DNA of 64,000 bases, taken from positions 248,001-312,000 of the forward strand of contig NZ_QUBS01000081.1 in assembly GCF_003390925.1 (NCBI RefSeq), in the 5' to 3' direction. This document shows, piece by piece, positions 43,837 to 53,714 of the stretch. The first letter of the stretch is position 1, and each line of letters starts with the position of its first letter. The notes under the pieces were generated by a model. That model did no database searches, had not been told where the DNA came from, and saw nothing but the letters and a program-made list of their open reading frames with translations. The translations under genes and the position numbers were made by a program. This DNA is from Trinickia diaoshuihuensis. Lineage in GTDB: Bacteria; Pseudomonadota; Gammaproteobacteria; Burkholderiales; Burkholderiaceae.

Positions 43837-46800
43837 CGTTTTACTACGAGCTCGTCGATGCGCAAGACCTGAAAAGCCGCGCGATTGCCGATCTCTACGG
43901 CGCCGCGATGGCGCATTGGCAAACGGCGCAGCGATTCGCGCCCGGCACGGCCGTGCTGCGCGTCTATAACCCCGTGCTCGACGAGCATGGCTGGCATTCC
44001 GATCACACCGTCATCGAAATCGTCAACGACGATATGCCGTTTCTCGTCGATTCGGTGACGATGGAGGTCAACCGCTGCGGCTTGACGCTGCATTCGGCCA
44101 TCCATCCGGTCTACCGGGTGTGGCGCGACGCGCAAGGAGCGATTGCGCGGATCGAGCCGGGCGGGGCGCAAGATACGGAAGAAAGCGCGCCGAATCGGTC
44201 GCGGCTCGAATCGTTCATTCACTTCGAGATCGACCGTTGCAGCGAGGCGTCGAAACTGGCCGAGTTGCGCGCGAACATCGCGCGCGTGCTGGGCGACGTG
44301 CGCGCCGCCGTCGAGGATTGGCCGAAGATGCAGGCGGTGGCCAAGGAAACGATCAAGGGCCTGGCGGTGGGCAAAGGAGCCGAAGGGGGCGACGATGCCG
44401 CCGAAGCGCGCGCGTTCCTCGAATGGATGGTGGCCGACCATTTCACGTTTTTGGGCCTGCGCGATTATGCGCTGGTGCCGCACGAGGGGGGCTTCGCGCT
44501 GCGCGGCGTGGAGGGAACCGGTACGGGCATCTTGCGCGAAAGCCTGCGGCGCGCCGATGCGCCCGATCTCACGCCGTTGCCGCATGCGGCGGCGGCCATC
44601 ATGGAGGAGGCTTCGCCAATCTTTTTGACGAAGGCCAACTCGCGCTCGACCGTGCACCGGCCGGGCTATCTCGACTACGTGGGCGTGAAGCTCTTTGGTC
44701 CCGATGGAAAATTGAGCGGCGAGCGCCGCATTCTGGGGTTGTACACGTCCACGGCTTATACGGGTTCGATCAACGATATTCCGATCGTGCGGCGTAAATG
44801 CGAAAACGTCATGCGGCGCGCGGGTTTCCTCGCGAAAGGCCATTTGCATAAATCGCTGGTGACGGTGCTCGAGCAATATCCGCGCGACGAGCTGTTTCAA
44901 GCGAACGAGGACGAACTGTACGACATCGGTCTCGGCATCTTGCGTCTGCAAGAGCATCAGCGTACGCGAATGTTCGTGCGGCGCGACCGCTTCGAGCGCT
45001 TCGTCTCGTGTCTGATCTTCGTCGCGCGCGAGAAATACAACACCGATCTGCGGCAACGAATCGCCAAACTCCTGGCCGATGCGTTCAACGGCACGAGCGT
45101 GGAGTTCACGCCGTTGCTCTCGGAGTCGCCGCTCGCTCGCATCCATATCGTCGTGCGGACGAATACGGGCGTGTTGCCCGATGTCGATACGCAAGAACTC
45201 GAAGCGCGGCTCGTACAAGCGACGCGCCGTTGGCAGGACGATCTCGCCGACGCGCTGCTCGAGCGCTTCGGCGAGGAGCAGGGCAATCGTCTGCTGCAGC
45301 GCTACGGCGATTCGTTTCCGGCCGGTTATCGCGAAGATTACGCGGCGCGCACGGCGGTGCGCGATATCGAGCTAATCGAAGCCGCGCATCGGAACGAGAC
45401 GCTCTCGATGAACTTGTATCGGCCGATCGAGGCGGCTTCCCGGGCGTTTCGATTCAAGGTCTATCGCGCCGGGCAATCGATCGCGCTCTCGCGCAGCTTG
45501 CCGATGCTGGAACATTTGGGCGTACGCGTGGATGAGGAGCGGCCGTACCTTATCGAGCCCGCGGGTTCGATGCCGGCATGGGTGCACGACTTCGGCTTGG
45601 AACTGACCGACGATGTGGAATTCGACATCGAGCGCGTCAAGGCGCTGTTCGAACAGGCGTTCGCGCGCGTTTGGGGCGGCGAGGTCGAGAACGACGATTT
45701 CAATCGCCTCGTGTTGCGCGCTCAACTCGGCGCCCGCGAAGTGTCGATTGTGCGCGCCTATGCGAAGTACCTGCGCCAGGTGGGCTCGACCTTCAGCGAC
45801 GCCTATATCGAACGCGCGGTGACAGGCAATCCGGCCCTCGCGAGAGGGCTCGTCGATTTGTTTCTCACGCGCTTCGATCCGGCGCTCGGACCCGAGCGCG
45901 CGGCGCGGACCGAAGCGTTGCTCAAGGGGATCGAGACGGCGCTCGATCAAGTGCCGAATCTCGACGAAGACCGCATCCTGCGGCAATTCCTCGGCGTCAT
46001 CAACGCAACTATCCGCACCAACTATTTCCGTCGCGATCCGAACGGCGAGCCGCTGCCTTACCTTTCGTTCAAGCTCGACCCCTCGCGCGTGCCCGGCCTG
46101 CCGGAGCCGAAGCCGATGTTCGAGATCTGGGTCTATTCGCCGCGCGTCGAAGGCGTGCATTTGCGCGGCGGACGCGTCGCGCGCGGCGGTTTGCGCTGGT
46201 CCGACCGGCGTGAGGATTTCCGCACGGAAGTGCTGGGGCTGATGAAAGCCCAGATGGTCAAGAACACGGTCATCGTACCGGTGGGCTCGAAAGGCGGCTT
46301 CGTCGTCAAGAACCCGCCTGTTGGCGGCGATCGCGAAGCGCTCATGCGCGAGGGCATCGCCTGCTATCAGACGTTCTTGCGCGGCTTGCTCGACGTGACC
46401 GACAACCGCCAGGCCGGTGCGATCGTCGGACCGCCCGACGTCGTGCGTCACGATAGCGACGATCCCTATCTCGTCGTCGCGGCCGACAAGGGGACGGCAA
46501 CGTTCTCCGATTACGCGAATGCGATCGCGCGCGAGTACGGTTTTTGGCTCGACGATGCATTCGCCTCGGGCGGCTCGGTCGGATACGACCACAAAAAGAT
46601 GGGTATCACCGCACGTGGCGCATGGGAGTCCGTCAAACGCCACTTCCGGCAGATGGGCATCGATACGCAGACGACCGATTTCACCGTGGTCGGCATCGGC
46701 GATATGTCGGGCGACGTGTTCGGCAACGGGATGTTGCTGTCGCGCCATATCCGCCTCGTCGCCGCGTTCGATCATCGACATATCTTCCTCGACCCCGATC

Positions 46801-48596
46801 CGAATCCCGAAACGAGCTTTCTCGAGCGCGAGCGCCTGTTCGCACTTGAGCGTTCGAGCTGGGCCGACTATGATCCGGCGAAGATATCGCCGGGCGGCGG
46901 GGTCTACCCGCGCACGGCCAAGTCGATACCGGTCTCGCCAAGTATGCAGGCGGTGCTCGGCATCACTGCCGCTTCGCTGGCCCCGAGCGAACTCATTCGC
47001 GCGATCCTGCTCGCACCGGTGGACCTGCTCTACAACGGCGGCATCGGCACCTATGTCAAGGCGACGCGAGAAACGCACGCGCAGGCCGGCGATCGAACCA
47101 ACGATGCCGTGCGTGTGAACGGCGCGCAACTGCGCGCGAAGGTCGTCGCCGAGGGCGGCAATTTGGGCCTGACTCAACTAGGCCGCATCGAATACGCACA
47201 GCAGGGCGGCCGAATCAACACCGACGCGATCGATAATTCCGCGGGCGTCGATTGCTCCGACCACGAAGTCAACATCAAAATCTTGCTCGGACTTGTCGTG
47301 GCCGATGGCGAAATGACGGAGAAGCAGCGCAACGCGTTGCTCGCGGAAATGACCGACGAGGTCGGATCGCTCGTGTTGCGCGACAACTATCAGCAGACGC
47401 AGGCGCTCGCGATAGGCGGCCGGTATGCCGCCGAGTCGTTCGAATCGGAGGTGCGGCTCATGCGCACGCTGGAGCGCGCCGGCCGCTTGAACCGCGCGAT
47501 CGAGTTCCTGCCGAACGACGAGGATGTCGCCGAACGGCAAGCGGCCAAAGCCGGATTGACCTCGCCGGAGCGCGCGGTGCTGCTCGCTTACAGCAAGATG
47601 TGGCTCTACGACGCGCTGCTCGAATCCGATCTCCCCGAGGACCCGCTCGTCGCCGACATGTTGCGCGACTATTTCCCGAAACCGTTGCAGACGCGATTTG
47701 CCGATGCCGCGGCGCGCCACCCTCTGAAGCGTGAAATTCTGGCGACGCACGTGGCCAACGCGCTCGTCAACCGGGTCGGCTGCGCGTTCGTGCACCGGCT
47801 GCAAGAGGAGACCGACGCCGAGCCCGGCGATATCGTGCGAGCTTGCATGATGGCGCGGGACGTATTCGATATCGACGACATTTGGTGCAATATCGATGCC
47901 CTCGACAATCACGTGGCCGACGACGTCCAAGCCCGGATGTTCGTCGACGTGGCGCGGTTGATGGAGCGCGCGGCGCTTTGGTTCTTGCGGCAATTGCAAA
48001 CCGAGCAGCGCGCTCGGGAAAGCGAGAACGTGCGCGCATTGATCGAGCGTTGCCGGGAGGCCGCGGCAAGGCTCGCGCCGCGTATGCCGTCGCTGTTGCC
48101 GAGCGTGGAGTTGCAGGCGCTCGACGAACGTCGTCAAGCGCTCGAACTGGCGGGCGTCGATTCGGAACTGGCCCGGCGTGTGGCCGGCGGCGAGATCTCG
48201 GTGGCCGTGCTCGACGTGGCGGAAGTGGCGTCGAACGTCGCCAAGCCGCTCGAACTCGTCGCGGGCGTGTACTTCGCGCTTGGCACGATGCTCGATTACG
48301 GGTTCATCGGCGAGCGCGCCAGTGCGCTGCCTACGCATACGCATTGGGACATGCTCGCCCGCGCGGCCGCGCTCGCCGAGTTGGCAAGGCTCAAGCGCGC
48401 ACTGACAGTGAGTGCGCTGGCCCACGCACCCGAGCGGGCCGGCGCCGAGGCGATCGCCGCCGCGTGGCGCGATGAGCGCGCGCCGCAACTCGCGCGCTTT
48501 GCGCAGTTGATCGCCGAGCAGCGCGCATCGGGCGGGGCGAGCTTGTCGATGCTGCTCGTGCTGGTGCGTGAAATGACCGTACTGGAACGCGGATGA
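43728..48596 (+). CDS. gdhB: NAD-specific glutamate dehydrogenase, large (180-kDa class)
   Basis: 1622 residues, the expected size of the L_180 class, which converts glutamate to 2-oxoglutarate and ammonia. The start at 43728 has a CGGAGG site; the longer upstream frame overlaps the hydrolase gene and lacks one. N-terminal regulatory (ACT-like) regions are followed by the catalytic core with RVARGGLRWSDRREDFRTE, VPVGSKGGFVVKNPP (catalytic Lys) and VGIGDMSGDVFGNGMLLS, then the dinucleotide-binding region with VAEGGNLGLTQLGRIEYA. Its stop overlaps selD by ATGA. Confidence 0.95.
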   Translation: MPSKNEEAVAHLLTDVVEYARGRWSEPAFGPIESFLTFYYELVDAQDLKSRAIADLYGAAMAHWQTAQRFAPGTAVLRVYNPVLDEHGWHSDHTVIEIVNDDMPFLVDSVTMEVNRCGLTLHSAIHPVYRVWRDAQGAIARIEPGGAQDTEESAPNRSRLESFIHFEIDRCSEASKLAELRANIARVLGDVRAAVEDWPKMQAVAKETIKGLAVGKGAEGGDDAAEARAFLEWMVADHFTFLGLRDYALVPHEGGFALRGVEGTGTGILRESLRRADAPDLTPLPHAAAAIMEEASPIFLTKANSRSTVHRPGYLDYVGVKLFGPDGKLSGERRILGLYTSTAYTGSINDIPIVRRKCENVMRRAGFLAKGHLHKSLVTVLEQYPRDELFQANEDELYDIGLGILRLQEHQRTRMFVRRDRFERFVSCLIFVAREKYNTDLRQRIAKLLADAFNGTSVEFTPLLSESPLARIHIVVRTNTGVLPDVDTQELEARLVQATRRWQDDLADALLERFGEEQGNRLLQRYGDSFPAGYREDYAARTAVRDIELIEAAHRNETLSMNLYRPIEAASRAFRFKVYRAGQSIALSRSLPMLEHLGVRVDEERPYLIEPAGSMPAWVHDFGLELTDDVEFDIERVKALFEQAFARVWGGEVENDDFNRLVLRAQLGAREVSIVRAYAKYLRQVGSTFSDAYIERAVTGNPALARGLVDLFLTRFDPALGPERAARTEALLKGIETALDQVPNLDEDRILRQFLGVINATIRTNYFRRDPNGEPLPYLSFKLDPSRVPGLPEPKPMFEIWVYSPRVEGVHLRGGRVARGGLRWSDRREDFRTEVLGLMKAQMVKNTVIVPVGSKGGFVVKNPPVGGDREALMREGIACYQTFLRGLLDVTDNRQAGAIVGPPDVVRHDSDDPYLVVAADKGTATFSDYANAIAREYGFWLDDAFASGGSVGYDHKKMGITARGAWESVKRHFRQMGIDTQTTDFTVVGIGDMSGDVFGNGMLLSRHIRLVAAFDHRHIFLDPDPNPETSFLERERLFALERSSWADYDPAKISPGGGVYPRTAKSIPVSPSMQAVLGITAASLAPSELIRAILLAPVDLLYNGGIGTYVKATRETHAQAGDRTNDAVRVNGAQLRAKVVAEGGNLGLTQLGRIEYAQQGGRINTDAIDNSAGVDCSDHEVNIKILLGLVVADGEMTEKQRNALLAEMTDEVGSLVLRDNYQQTQALAIGGRYAAESFESEVRLMRTLERAGRLNRAIEFLPNDEDVAERQAAKAGLTSPERAVLLAYSKMWLYDALLESDLPEDPLVADMLRDYFPKPLQTRFADAAARHPLKREILATHVANALVNRVGCAFVHRLQEETDAEPGDIVRACMMARDVFDIDDIWCNIDALDNHVADDVQARMFVDVARLMERAALWFLRQLQTEQRARESENVRALIERCREAAARLAPRMPSLLPSVELQALDERRQALELAGVDSELARRVAGGEISVAVLDVAEVASNVAKPLELVAGVYFALGTMLDYGFIGERASALPTHTHWDMLARAAALAELARLKRALTVSALAHAPERAGAEAIAAAWRDERAPQLARFAQLIAEQRASGGASLSMLLVLVREMTVLERG

Positions 48597-49690
48597 ACAT
48601 ATCGACGAACGACCCGATGAACGGCCTATCCGAGGCCGCGAGCCAAGTGCCGCGCCTGACGAGCCTCTCCCACGGCGGCGGTTGCGGCTGCAAGATCGCC
48701 CCCGGCGTCTTGGCGCAATTGCTCGCGACGCAAGCGTTGCCGTCGCCAGCCGCCATGTTCCCCGATTTGCTCGTCGGCCGCGAAACGGCCGACGATGCGG
48801 CCGTCTACCGCCTCAATGACGAACAGGCGATCGTCGCGACGACGGATTTCTTCATGCCGATCGTCGACGATCCCTACGACTTCGGCCGGATTGCCGCGGC
48901 GAACGCACTCTCGGATTTGTATGCGATGGGTGCGCGGCCTCTGCTCGCGCTCGCGCTGGTCGGCATGCCGATCAACGTGTTGCCGCGCGAGACGATCGCC
49001 GCGATTTTGCGCGGCGGCGAAAGCGTCTGCGCGCAAGCGGGTATCCCGGTGGCGGGCGGTCATTCGATCGATTCGGTCGAGCCGATCTACGGACTCGCCG
49101 CGCTCGGCGTCGTGCATCCGGCGAACGTCAAGCGCAATAGCACGGCGCGCGTGGGCGATCGGCTCGTGCTCGGCAAGCCGCTCGGCGTCGGGGTTTTGTC
49201 GGCCGCGCTCAAGAAGGAGGTATTGGATCGCGCGGGCTACGCGGAGATGATCGACTCCACGACTCGCTTGAACCGCCCCGGTATCGCGCTATCCGGCATG
49301 CCGCAGGTCCACGCGCTGACCGATGTCACGGGCTTCGGACTGCTCGGTCACGCGTTGGAGCTTGCGCGCGGGGCGGGCGTCGGTATCCGTTTGCATTATC
49401 GCGACTTGCCCTGGCTCGCGGGCGTGCAGGCATTGGCTGCGCGCGGCATCGTCACCGGTGCCTCCGCTCGCAACTGGGCCTCGTACGCGGAGGAGATCGA
49501 GCTCGATCGCGATTTACCCGAAGTGGCACGCGCTTTGCTCACCGATCCCCAGACCTCGGGCGGCTTGCTCGCGGCGTGCGCGCCGGATGCGGTGGGTGAC
49601 GTGCTCGCGTGTTTTCGCGCCGAGGGTTTTTCACGTGCCGCGGTGATCGGAGAGGTGATCGCAGGCGAGCCGCGCATCGTCGTGGCTTGA
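48593..49690 (+). CDS. selD: Selenophosphate synthetase (Cys form)
   Basis: 365 residues. SelD makes selenophosphate from selenide and ATP for selenocysteine or selenouridine synthesis. The N-terminal catalytic motif is GGGCGCKIAPG with Cys31 where some bacteria carry selenocysteine, and Lys34. Then follow VGRETADDAAVYRL, TTDFFMPIVDDPYDFGRIAA and the C-terminal DPQTSGGLL. It is translationally coupled to the glutamate dehydrogenase gene, an unusual partner. No selA, selB or selU is in the window. Confidence 0.95.
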   Translation: MNISTNDPMNGLSEAASQVPRLTSLSHGGGCGCKIAPGVLAQLLATQALPSPAAMFPDLLVGRETADDAAVYRLNDEQAIVATTDFFMPIVDDPYDFGRIAAANALSDLYAMGARPLLALALVGMPINVLPRETIAAILRGGESVCAQAGIPVAGGHSIDSVEPIYGLAALGVVHPANVKRNSTARVGDRLVLGKPLGVGVLSAALKKEVLDRAGYAEMIDSTTRLNRPGIALSGMPQVHALTDVTGFGLLGHALELARGAGVGIRLHYRDLPWLAGVQALAARGIVTGASARNWASYAEEIELDRDLPEVARALLTDPQTSGGLLAACAPDAVGDVLACFRAEGFSRAAVIGEVIAGEPRIVVA

Positions 49691-49819
49691 CCCGCGGCGA
49701 TCGGCGAGGGCACGCTGTCGGAATCGTTCGGTGAGAACGGAGTCAGATAAGGACGGCGCGCGCGGTGGCCGGTTGGCTGCATGCGCATCCTGTCATTGGC
49801 ATTTCTTCCTCACGGCCCT

Positions 49820-52288
49820 ATGCGTACATTGATCCTCGTCGTTCTTGCCTTTGTCTATTTGTGCGTTTCACCGGCTTATGCGGCTTCCGCGTCGGCTCCC
49901 GCCGCGGCGCAGCCCGTCTCCAATCCTTCCACGGTCGTCCTGACGCCGGATCAGGCCAAACATGCGCTGCAAGTGCTGGGCGACCCGAAGTCGCGCGCGC
50001 AAATGGAAGATACGCTGCGGGCCATCGCCGCCGCGGGCGCGCTTTCGATGCCGGCTGCCAGTACACCCGCTGCCGGTACGCCGGCCGCCGCATCGGGCGC
50101 CTCGGGCGTGTTGTCGGCGATCGCATCGAACGGGCTCGTGTCGCAGCTTTCGCATCAGGCAGTGCGCGCTATCCGTTCTACCGCGGTTTCGCTGCGTCAT
50201 TCGGCTGGCGCGTTGCTCGACGTCCGTTCGGTGCGCGCCTGGTGGGGCTACGAGATCACGAGCACCCAGGGGCGCACGCAGTTGGAGCAACTGGCTTGGA
50301 CGCTCGTGGCGACGTTCGTTCCGGCCTGGCTGGCCAGTTGGTTCTTCGCATGGGCGTTGCGCAAGCGTGTGACCGTCTTGGCGCTCGGTAAAGCCGAGGC
50401 CGAAGCAAGCGCGGACGCTCGAGGCGAGAGCGCGAATGCCCAGGCGGACGAGGAGGTGCGCACGCTGAACGCGAACGTGCCCGCGGCGAGCATCGACGAG
50501 CACGCCGTACGCGCGGCGCGCAATCAGCGCAACGCCGTGCACGCCGGCAAGCATTGGTCGCTCTTGCAACGTCTGCCCTATGCGTTGTTGCATACACTGT
50601 TGCAAGCCATTCCGCTCGCCGCGTTCGTCGGCGTGGCGATCGTCGCCATGTCGCTGCTGACCGACGACGGCACCCCCGAGGCGGATGTCGTCGAGACGCT
50701 CATCGAAATCTACGCGATCGCGCGCGCCGTGGTGCTGGCGAGCGGCTTTTTGTTCGCCGCCGATGCGCCGAGGCTGCGGATGTTGCCGCTCGGCGATAGC
50801 TGGGCCGCGTTCAGCGAAGGCTGGGTGTTGCGGCTCGTTATTGTGCTAGGCGTGGGCGTCGCTTTAGCCGAAACACCGGTCTCGCTCGGGCTCACGGCCG
50901 AGGCGCACCTCGGCATCGCCAAAGCCGTCGCACTCGTCGGGCACGTGATGATCGCGGTGTTGATCCTGCAGATCCGGCGCCCCGTCGCCGGTTGGATTCG
51001 ATCGAAGTGCGCCACGTCCGGGCTCTTGCGCTTCTTTGCGAATTGGCTGGCCGATATCTGGGCGGCCGTGGCCGTTTTCATCGTTATGGCGCTATGGTTC
51101 ATCTGGGCGCTCGACGTGCGCAACGGCTACCAAGCTCTGCTCGAGCACGGTGGGTTCTCGCTGTTGATTTTGGTCGGCGCGCGCGTTGTCGTGATCGTCA
51201 CTTTCGGCGTATTGGGGCGTATCTTCAAGCCGCGCGACGGCGAGTCGCCGTCGATCGCGTTGCAGCGCGCTCAGCGCTACTATCCGTGGCTTCGGCGTTT
51301 CATCGGTCTCGTCATCGTGGCGGTGGCGGCCTCGCTTGTCTTGTGGGTATGGGACGTCCACGTATGGCGCATGTTTACGGGGAACTTCGTCGGCCGACGG
51401 TTGCTCTCGGCTGCCGTGACGATCGCCGTCGCGGGTTTTATCGCACTACTGGTTTGGGAATCCATCAACGTATCGATCGAGCGCCGGCTCCACCGTTGGA
51501 CCGACGCCGGCGATCTCATGCGCGCCGCGCGCCTGCGCACGTTGCTGCCGATGTTGCGGACCGCGCTGTTCGTGGGTATCGCGCTCGTCGTCGGGCTGAC
51601 GGGCTTGAGCGAGATCGGCGTCAATATCGGCCCGCTGCTCGCGGGCGCGAGTATTTTCGGCGTGGCGCTCGGCTTCGGTTCGCAAAAGCTCGTGCAGGAT
51701 TTCATCACCGGCATGTTCTTGCTGATGGAAAACGCGATGCAGGTGGGCGATTGGGTGACGCTCGCGGGCGTATCGGGCACGGTCGAATATCTTTCCATCC
51801 GCACCGTGCGTTTGCGCGGGGGCGACGGCGCGCTCCATACCGTGCCGTTCAGTTCGGTCTCCACCGTGACGAACTCGAACCGGGGGCTCGGCAACGCGGC
51901 GGTCAAGGTCAGCATCGCCTACGGCGAGGACATCGAGCTGGCGAAGACGACGCTCGCCGAAATCGGCGCCGAGTTGCGCGCCGATCCGCAATTCAAGGAC
52001 GGCATCGTCAGCGACTTCAGTTTCTGGGGCGTCGATCAGGTGGACGGCTCCATGATTACGCTCGTGGGCCAGCTTCAATGCCGCGACACGGCGCGGTGGC
52101 CGATTCAGCGGGAATTCAACCGGCGTATCGCCGAGCGCTTCCGCGAGCGCGGCATCGTGATCGCCAATCCGCTGCGCAATGTCCTCGTGCCGCCGCGAGA
52201 GGGGACTACGAAAGTGCATGACGTAGATCGCGCGCAAGCCGGGGAAAGCGAAAAGGCGCACGGCGATCCATCCGCCCCGAATGAGTGA
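49820..52288 (+). CDS. MscS-family mechanosensitive channel, large type
   Basis: 822 residues from the ATG at 49820, which gives a clean signal peptide (MRTLILVVLAFVYLCVSPAY-A); an ATG 13 codons upstream is possible. An N-terminal periplasmic part is followed by many hydrophobic helices and the conserved pore/cytoplasmic region (GASIFGVALGFGSQKLVQDF, then GDWVTLAGVSGTVEYLSIRT). Proteins of this class (YbdG/YjeP/MscK-like size) open under membrane tension during osmotic downshock. It stands 129 bases after selD and is probably transcribed alone. A short hairpin follows at 52290. Confidence 0.88.
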   Translation: MRTLILVVLAFVYLCVSPAYAASASAPAAAQPVSNPSTVVLTPDQAKHALQVLGDPKSRAQMEDTLRAIAAAGALSMPAASTPAAGTPAAASGASGVLSAIASNGLVSQLSHQAVRAIRSTAVSLRHSAGALLDVRSVRAWWGYEITSTQGRTQLEQLAWTLVATFVPAWLASWFFAWALRKRVTVLALGKAEAEASADARGESANAQADEEVRTLNANVPAASIDEHAVRAARNQRNAVHAGKHWSLLQRLPYALLHTLLQAIPLAAFVGVAIVAMSLLTDDGTPEADVVETLIEIYAIARAVVLASGFLFAADAPRLRMLPLGDSWAAFSEGWVLRLVIVLGVGVALAETPVSLGLTAEAHLGIAKAVALVGHVMIAVLILQIRRPVAGWIRSKCATSGLLRFFANWLADIWAAVAVFIVMALWFIWALDVRNGYQALLEHGGFSLLILVGARVVVIVTFGVLGRIFKPRDGESPSIALQRAQRYYPWLRRFIGLVIVAVAASLVLWVWDVHVWRMFTGNFVGRRLLSAAVTIAVAGFIALLVWESINVSIERRLHRWTDAGDLMRAARLRTLLPMLRTALFVGIALVVGLTGLSEIGVNIGPLLAGASIFGVALGFGSQKLVQDFITGMFLLMENAMQVGDWVTLAGVSGTVEYLSIRTVRLRGGDGALHTVPFSSVSTVTNSNRGLGNAAVKVSIAYGEDIELAKTTLAEIGAELRADPQFKDGIVSDFSFWGVDQVDGSMITLVGQLQCRDTARWPIQREFNRRIAERFRERGIVIANPLRNVLVPPREGTTKVHDVDRAQAGESEKAHGDPSAPNE

Positions 52289-52289
52289 C

Positions 52290-52306
52290 GGCACGCCGGG
52301 CGTGCC
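52290..52306 (+). terminator. Short terminator-like hairpin after the MscS-type gene
   Basis: GGCACG / CGTGCC stem with a CCGGG loop directly behind the stop codon, followed by TCTAT. There is no long T-run, so this is only moderately convincing. Confidence 0.5.
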
Positions 52307-52389
52307 TCTATACTGACGCGCGCGGTGCTCCCCGCACCTGCGTCAGCGAGCGGTTCTGTTAAACAAATCACGAAATCAAAGGAACGCCC

Positions 52390-53454
52390 ATGCTTACTCG
52401 TACCATCCTCTCGATCGGCGCCATCGCGCTGACGGCTTGCGCGGCCACGGCCTCGAGCGCGCAAGACAACGATTCGGCTTTTGGCGCCGGCTACGGCTCG
52501 CATGGCCGGCACGTCAAGGTGATGATCATCTCGATGTTCGCGCCCGAAGGGCAGGTTTGGCTCGATCACCTTGGCCCGTGGGAGTCGATTCCCGTTGCCG
52601 GTCTGTCGCCCGACTATCCCGACGTTCACTGCAACAAGCAGGACGTTTGCGTGATGACGACGGGCATGGGTCATGCCAACGCCGCGGCGTCCACGATGGC
52701 ATTGACGTTTTCTCCGCGCTTCGACCTGCGCCATACGTACTTTTTGATCGCCGGGATCGCAGGCATCGATCCGGCGCAAGGCACGATCGGCTCGGCAGCC
52801 TGGTCGAAATACCTCGTCGATTTCGGCATTCAGTGGGAACTCGATGGGCGCGAAATTCCCCCGGGCTGGAATACGGGCTACCTTGGGATCAATACGACGA
52901 ACCCCAATCAAAAGCCGCCGCTCGACTACAAGACCGAGGTGTTTCAACTCAATGCGAAGCTGACCGATGCGGCTTACGCGCTATCGCGCAACGCCGTGCT
53001 GAGCGATAGCGCCCAAGCGCAAGCGGCGCGCGCGAAGTTCGGCTATGCGCCCGCGAATCAGCCGCCGGCCGTGATTCAGTGCGACACGTTGGCGGGCGAT
53101 ACCTGGTTCTCGGGCACGGACCTCGGCCAACGCGCGCGCGACTGGGTGAAAATCCTGACCGACGGCAAAGGCACCTACTGCACCACGCAGCAGGAAGATA
53201 ACGCGACCTTCGAGGCTTTGACGCGCGCTGCCAATGCGCATCGCGTCGATCTGTCGCGCGTGGCCGACCTGCGTACCGGGTCCGACTTCGACCGTCCCTA
53301 TGCGGGGCAGACGAGCGCCGACAACCTCTTGAACTACGCGGCGCAGGGCGGCTTCACGCCCGCGGTTCAGAACCTGTTCGCGGCCGGCAATCCGCTCGTG
53401 CAAGAGATTGCGACGCATTGGGGTGAGTGGCGAGACGGTGTGCCGCAACGCTAA
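52390..53454 (+). CDS. Purine nucleoside permease (NUP family), periplasmic
   Basis: 354 residues with a signal peptide (MLTRTILSIGAIALTACAATASSA). The mature part has the NUP-family pattern VKVMIISMFAPEGQVWLDHL, GMGHANAAASTMALTF, and FLIAGIAGIDPAQGTIGSAA. The family (related to fungal NUP) is thought to bind or transport purine nucleosides; structurally it resembles nucleoside phosphorylases. The 3' end from 53371, together with the terminator, is duplicated at 54880-55003 on the far side of the deaminase gene. Confidence 0.9.
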   Translation: MLTRTILSIGAIALTACAATASSAQDNDSAFGAGYGSHGRHVKVMIISMFAPEGQVWLDHLGPWESIPVAGLSPDYPDVHCNKQDVCVMTTGMGHANAAASTMALTFSPRFDLRHTYFLIAGIAGIDPAQGTIGSAAWSKYLVDFGIQWELDGREIPPGWNTGYLGINTTNPNQKPPLDYKTEVFQLNAKLTDAAYALSRNAVLSDSAQAQAARAKFGYAPANQPPAVIQCDTLAGDTWFSGTDLGQRARDWVKILTDGKGTYCTTQQEDNATFEALTRAANAHRVDLSRVADLRTGSDFDRPYAGQTSADNLLNYAAQGGFTPAVQNLFAAGNPLVQEIATHWGEWRDGVPQR

Positions 53455-53491
53455 GCGTGTCGTACGCGGCGGCGTATTGCCGCCGCGGTTC
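53371..53491 (+). repeat. Direct repeat, copy 1 (3' end of the NUP gene plus terminator)
   Basis: 121 bases covering the last 27 codons, the TAA stop and the hairpin of the NUP gene. The match in copy 2 (54880-55003) is about 90% identical with a 3-base indel in the hairpin. Confidence 0.85.
53465..53487 (+). terminator. Terminator hairpin of the NUP gene
   Basis: Perfect 9-bp stem CGCGGCGGC / GCCGCCGCG with loop GTATT, 11 bases after the stop. The same hairpin recurs in the duplicated copy near 54974-54999. Confidence 0.7.
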
Positions 53492-53714
53492 CAGTCGGTT
53501 TGTCCGGCAGCAGGTATCCCGTGTAGGAAAGGATCGCGCCGGTGTTGCCACTCTTGCGGAACGATTTCGCCCGACTGTTGCTGCTCCGTTCATGCGCCTC
53601 GTGACTGCGCTTCTCCCCGTGTTCGTCCTAGCGTTGGTCGCGGTTCTTAACGAGCGTCGAGCGGTCCCACATCGAACTACAAGAAAATCGCACTTATCTA
53701 GTGAGGAGATCAAG
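53492..53714. other. Leader region of the deaminase gene
   Basis: 223 bases without a clear gene. The downstream frame is open through here, and an ATG at 53592 would add a hydrophobic segment (LVTALLPVFVLALVAVL), but there is no ribosome site for it. The promoter of the deaminase gene should lie here. Confidence 0.4.

Noticed and set aside
53427-53714. Upstream extension of the deaminase frame into the NUP gene
   Set aside because: It starts inside the NUP coding end and has no ribosome site; the GTG at 53715 has a good one.
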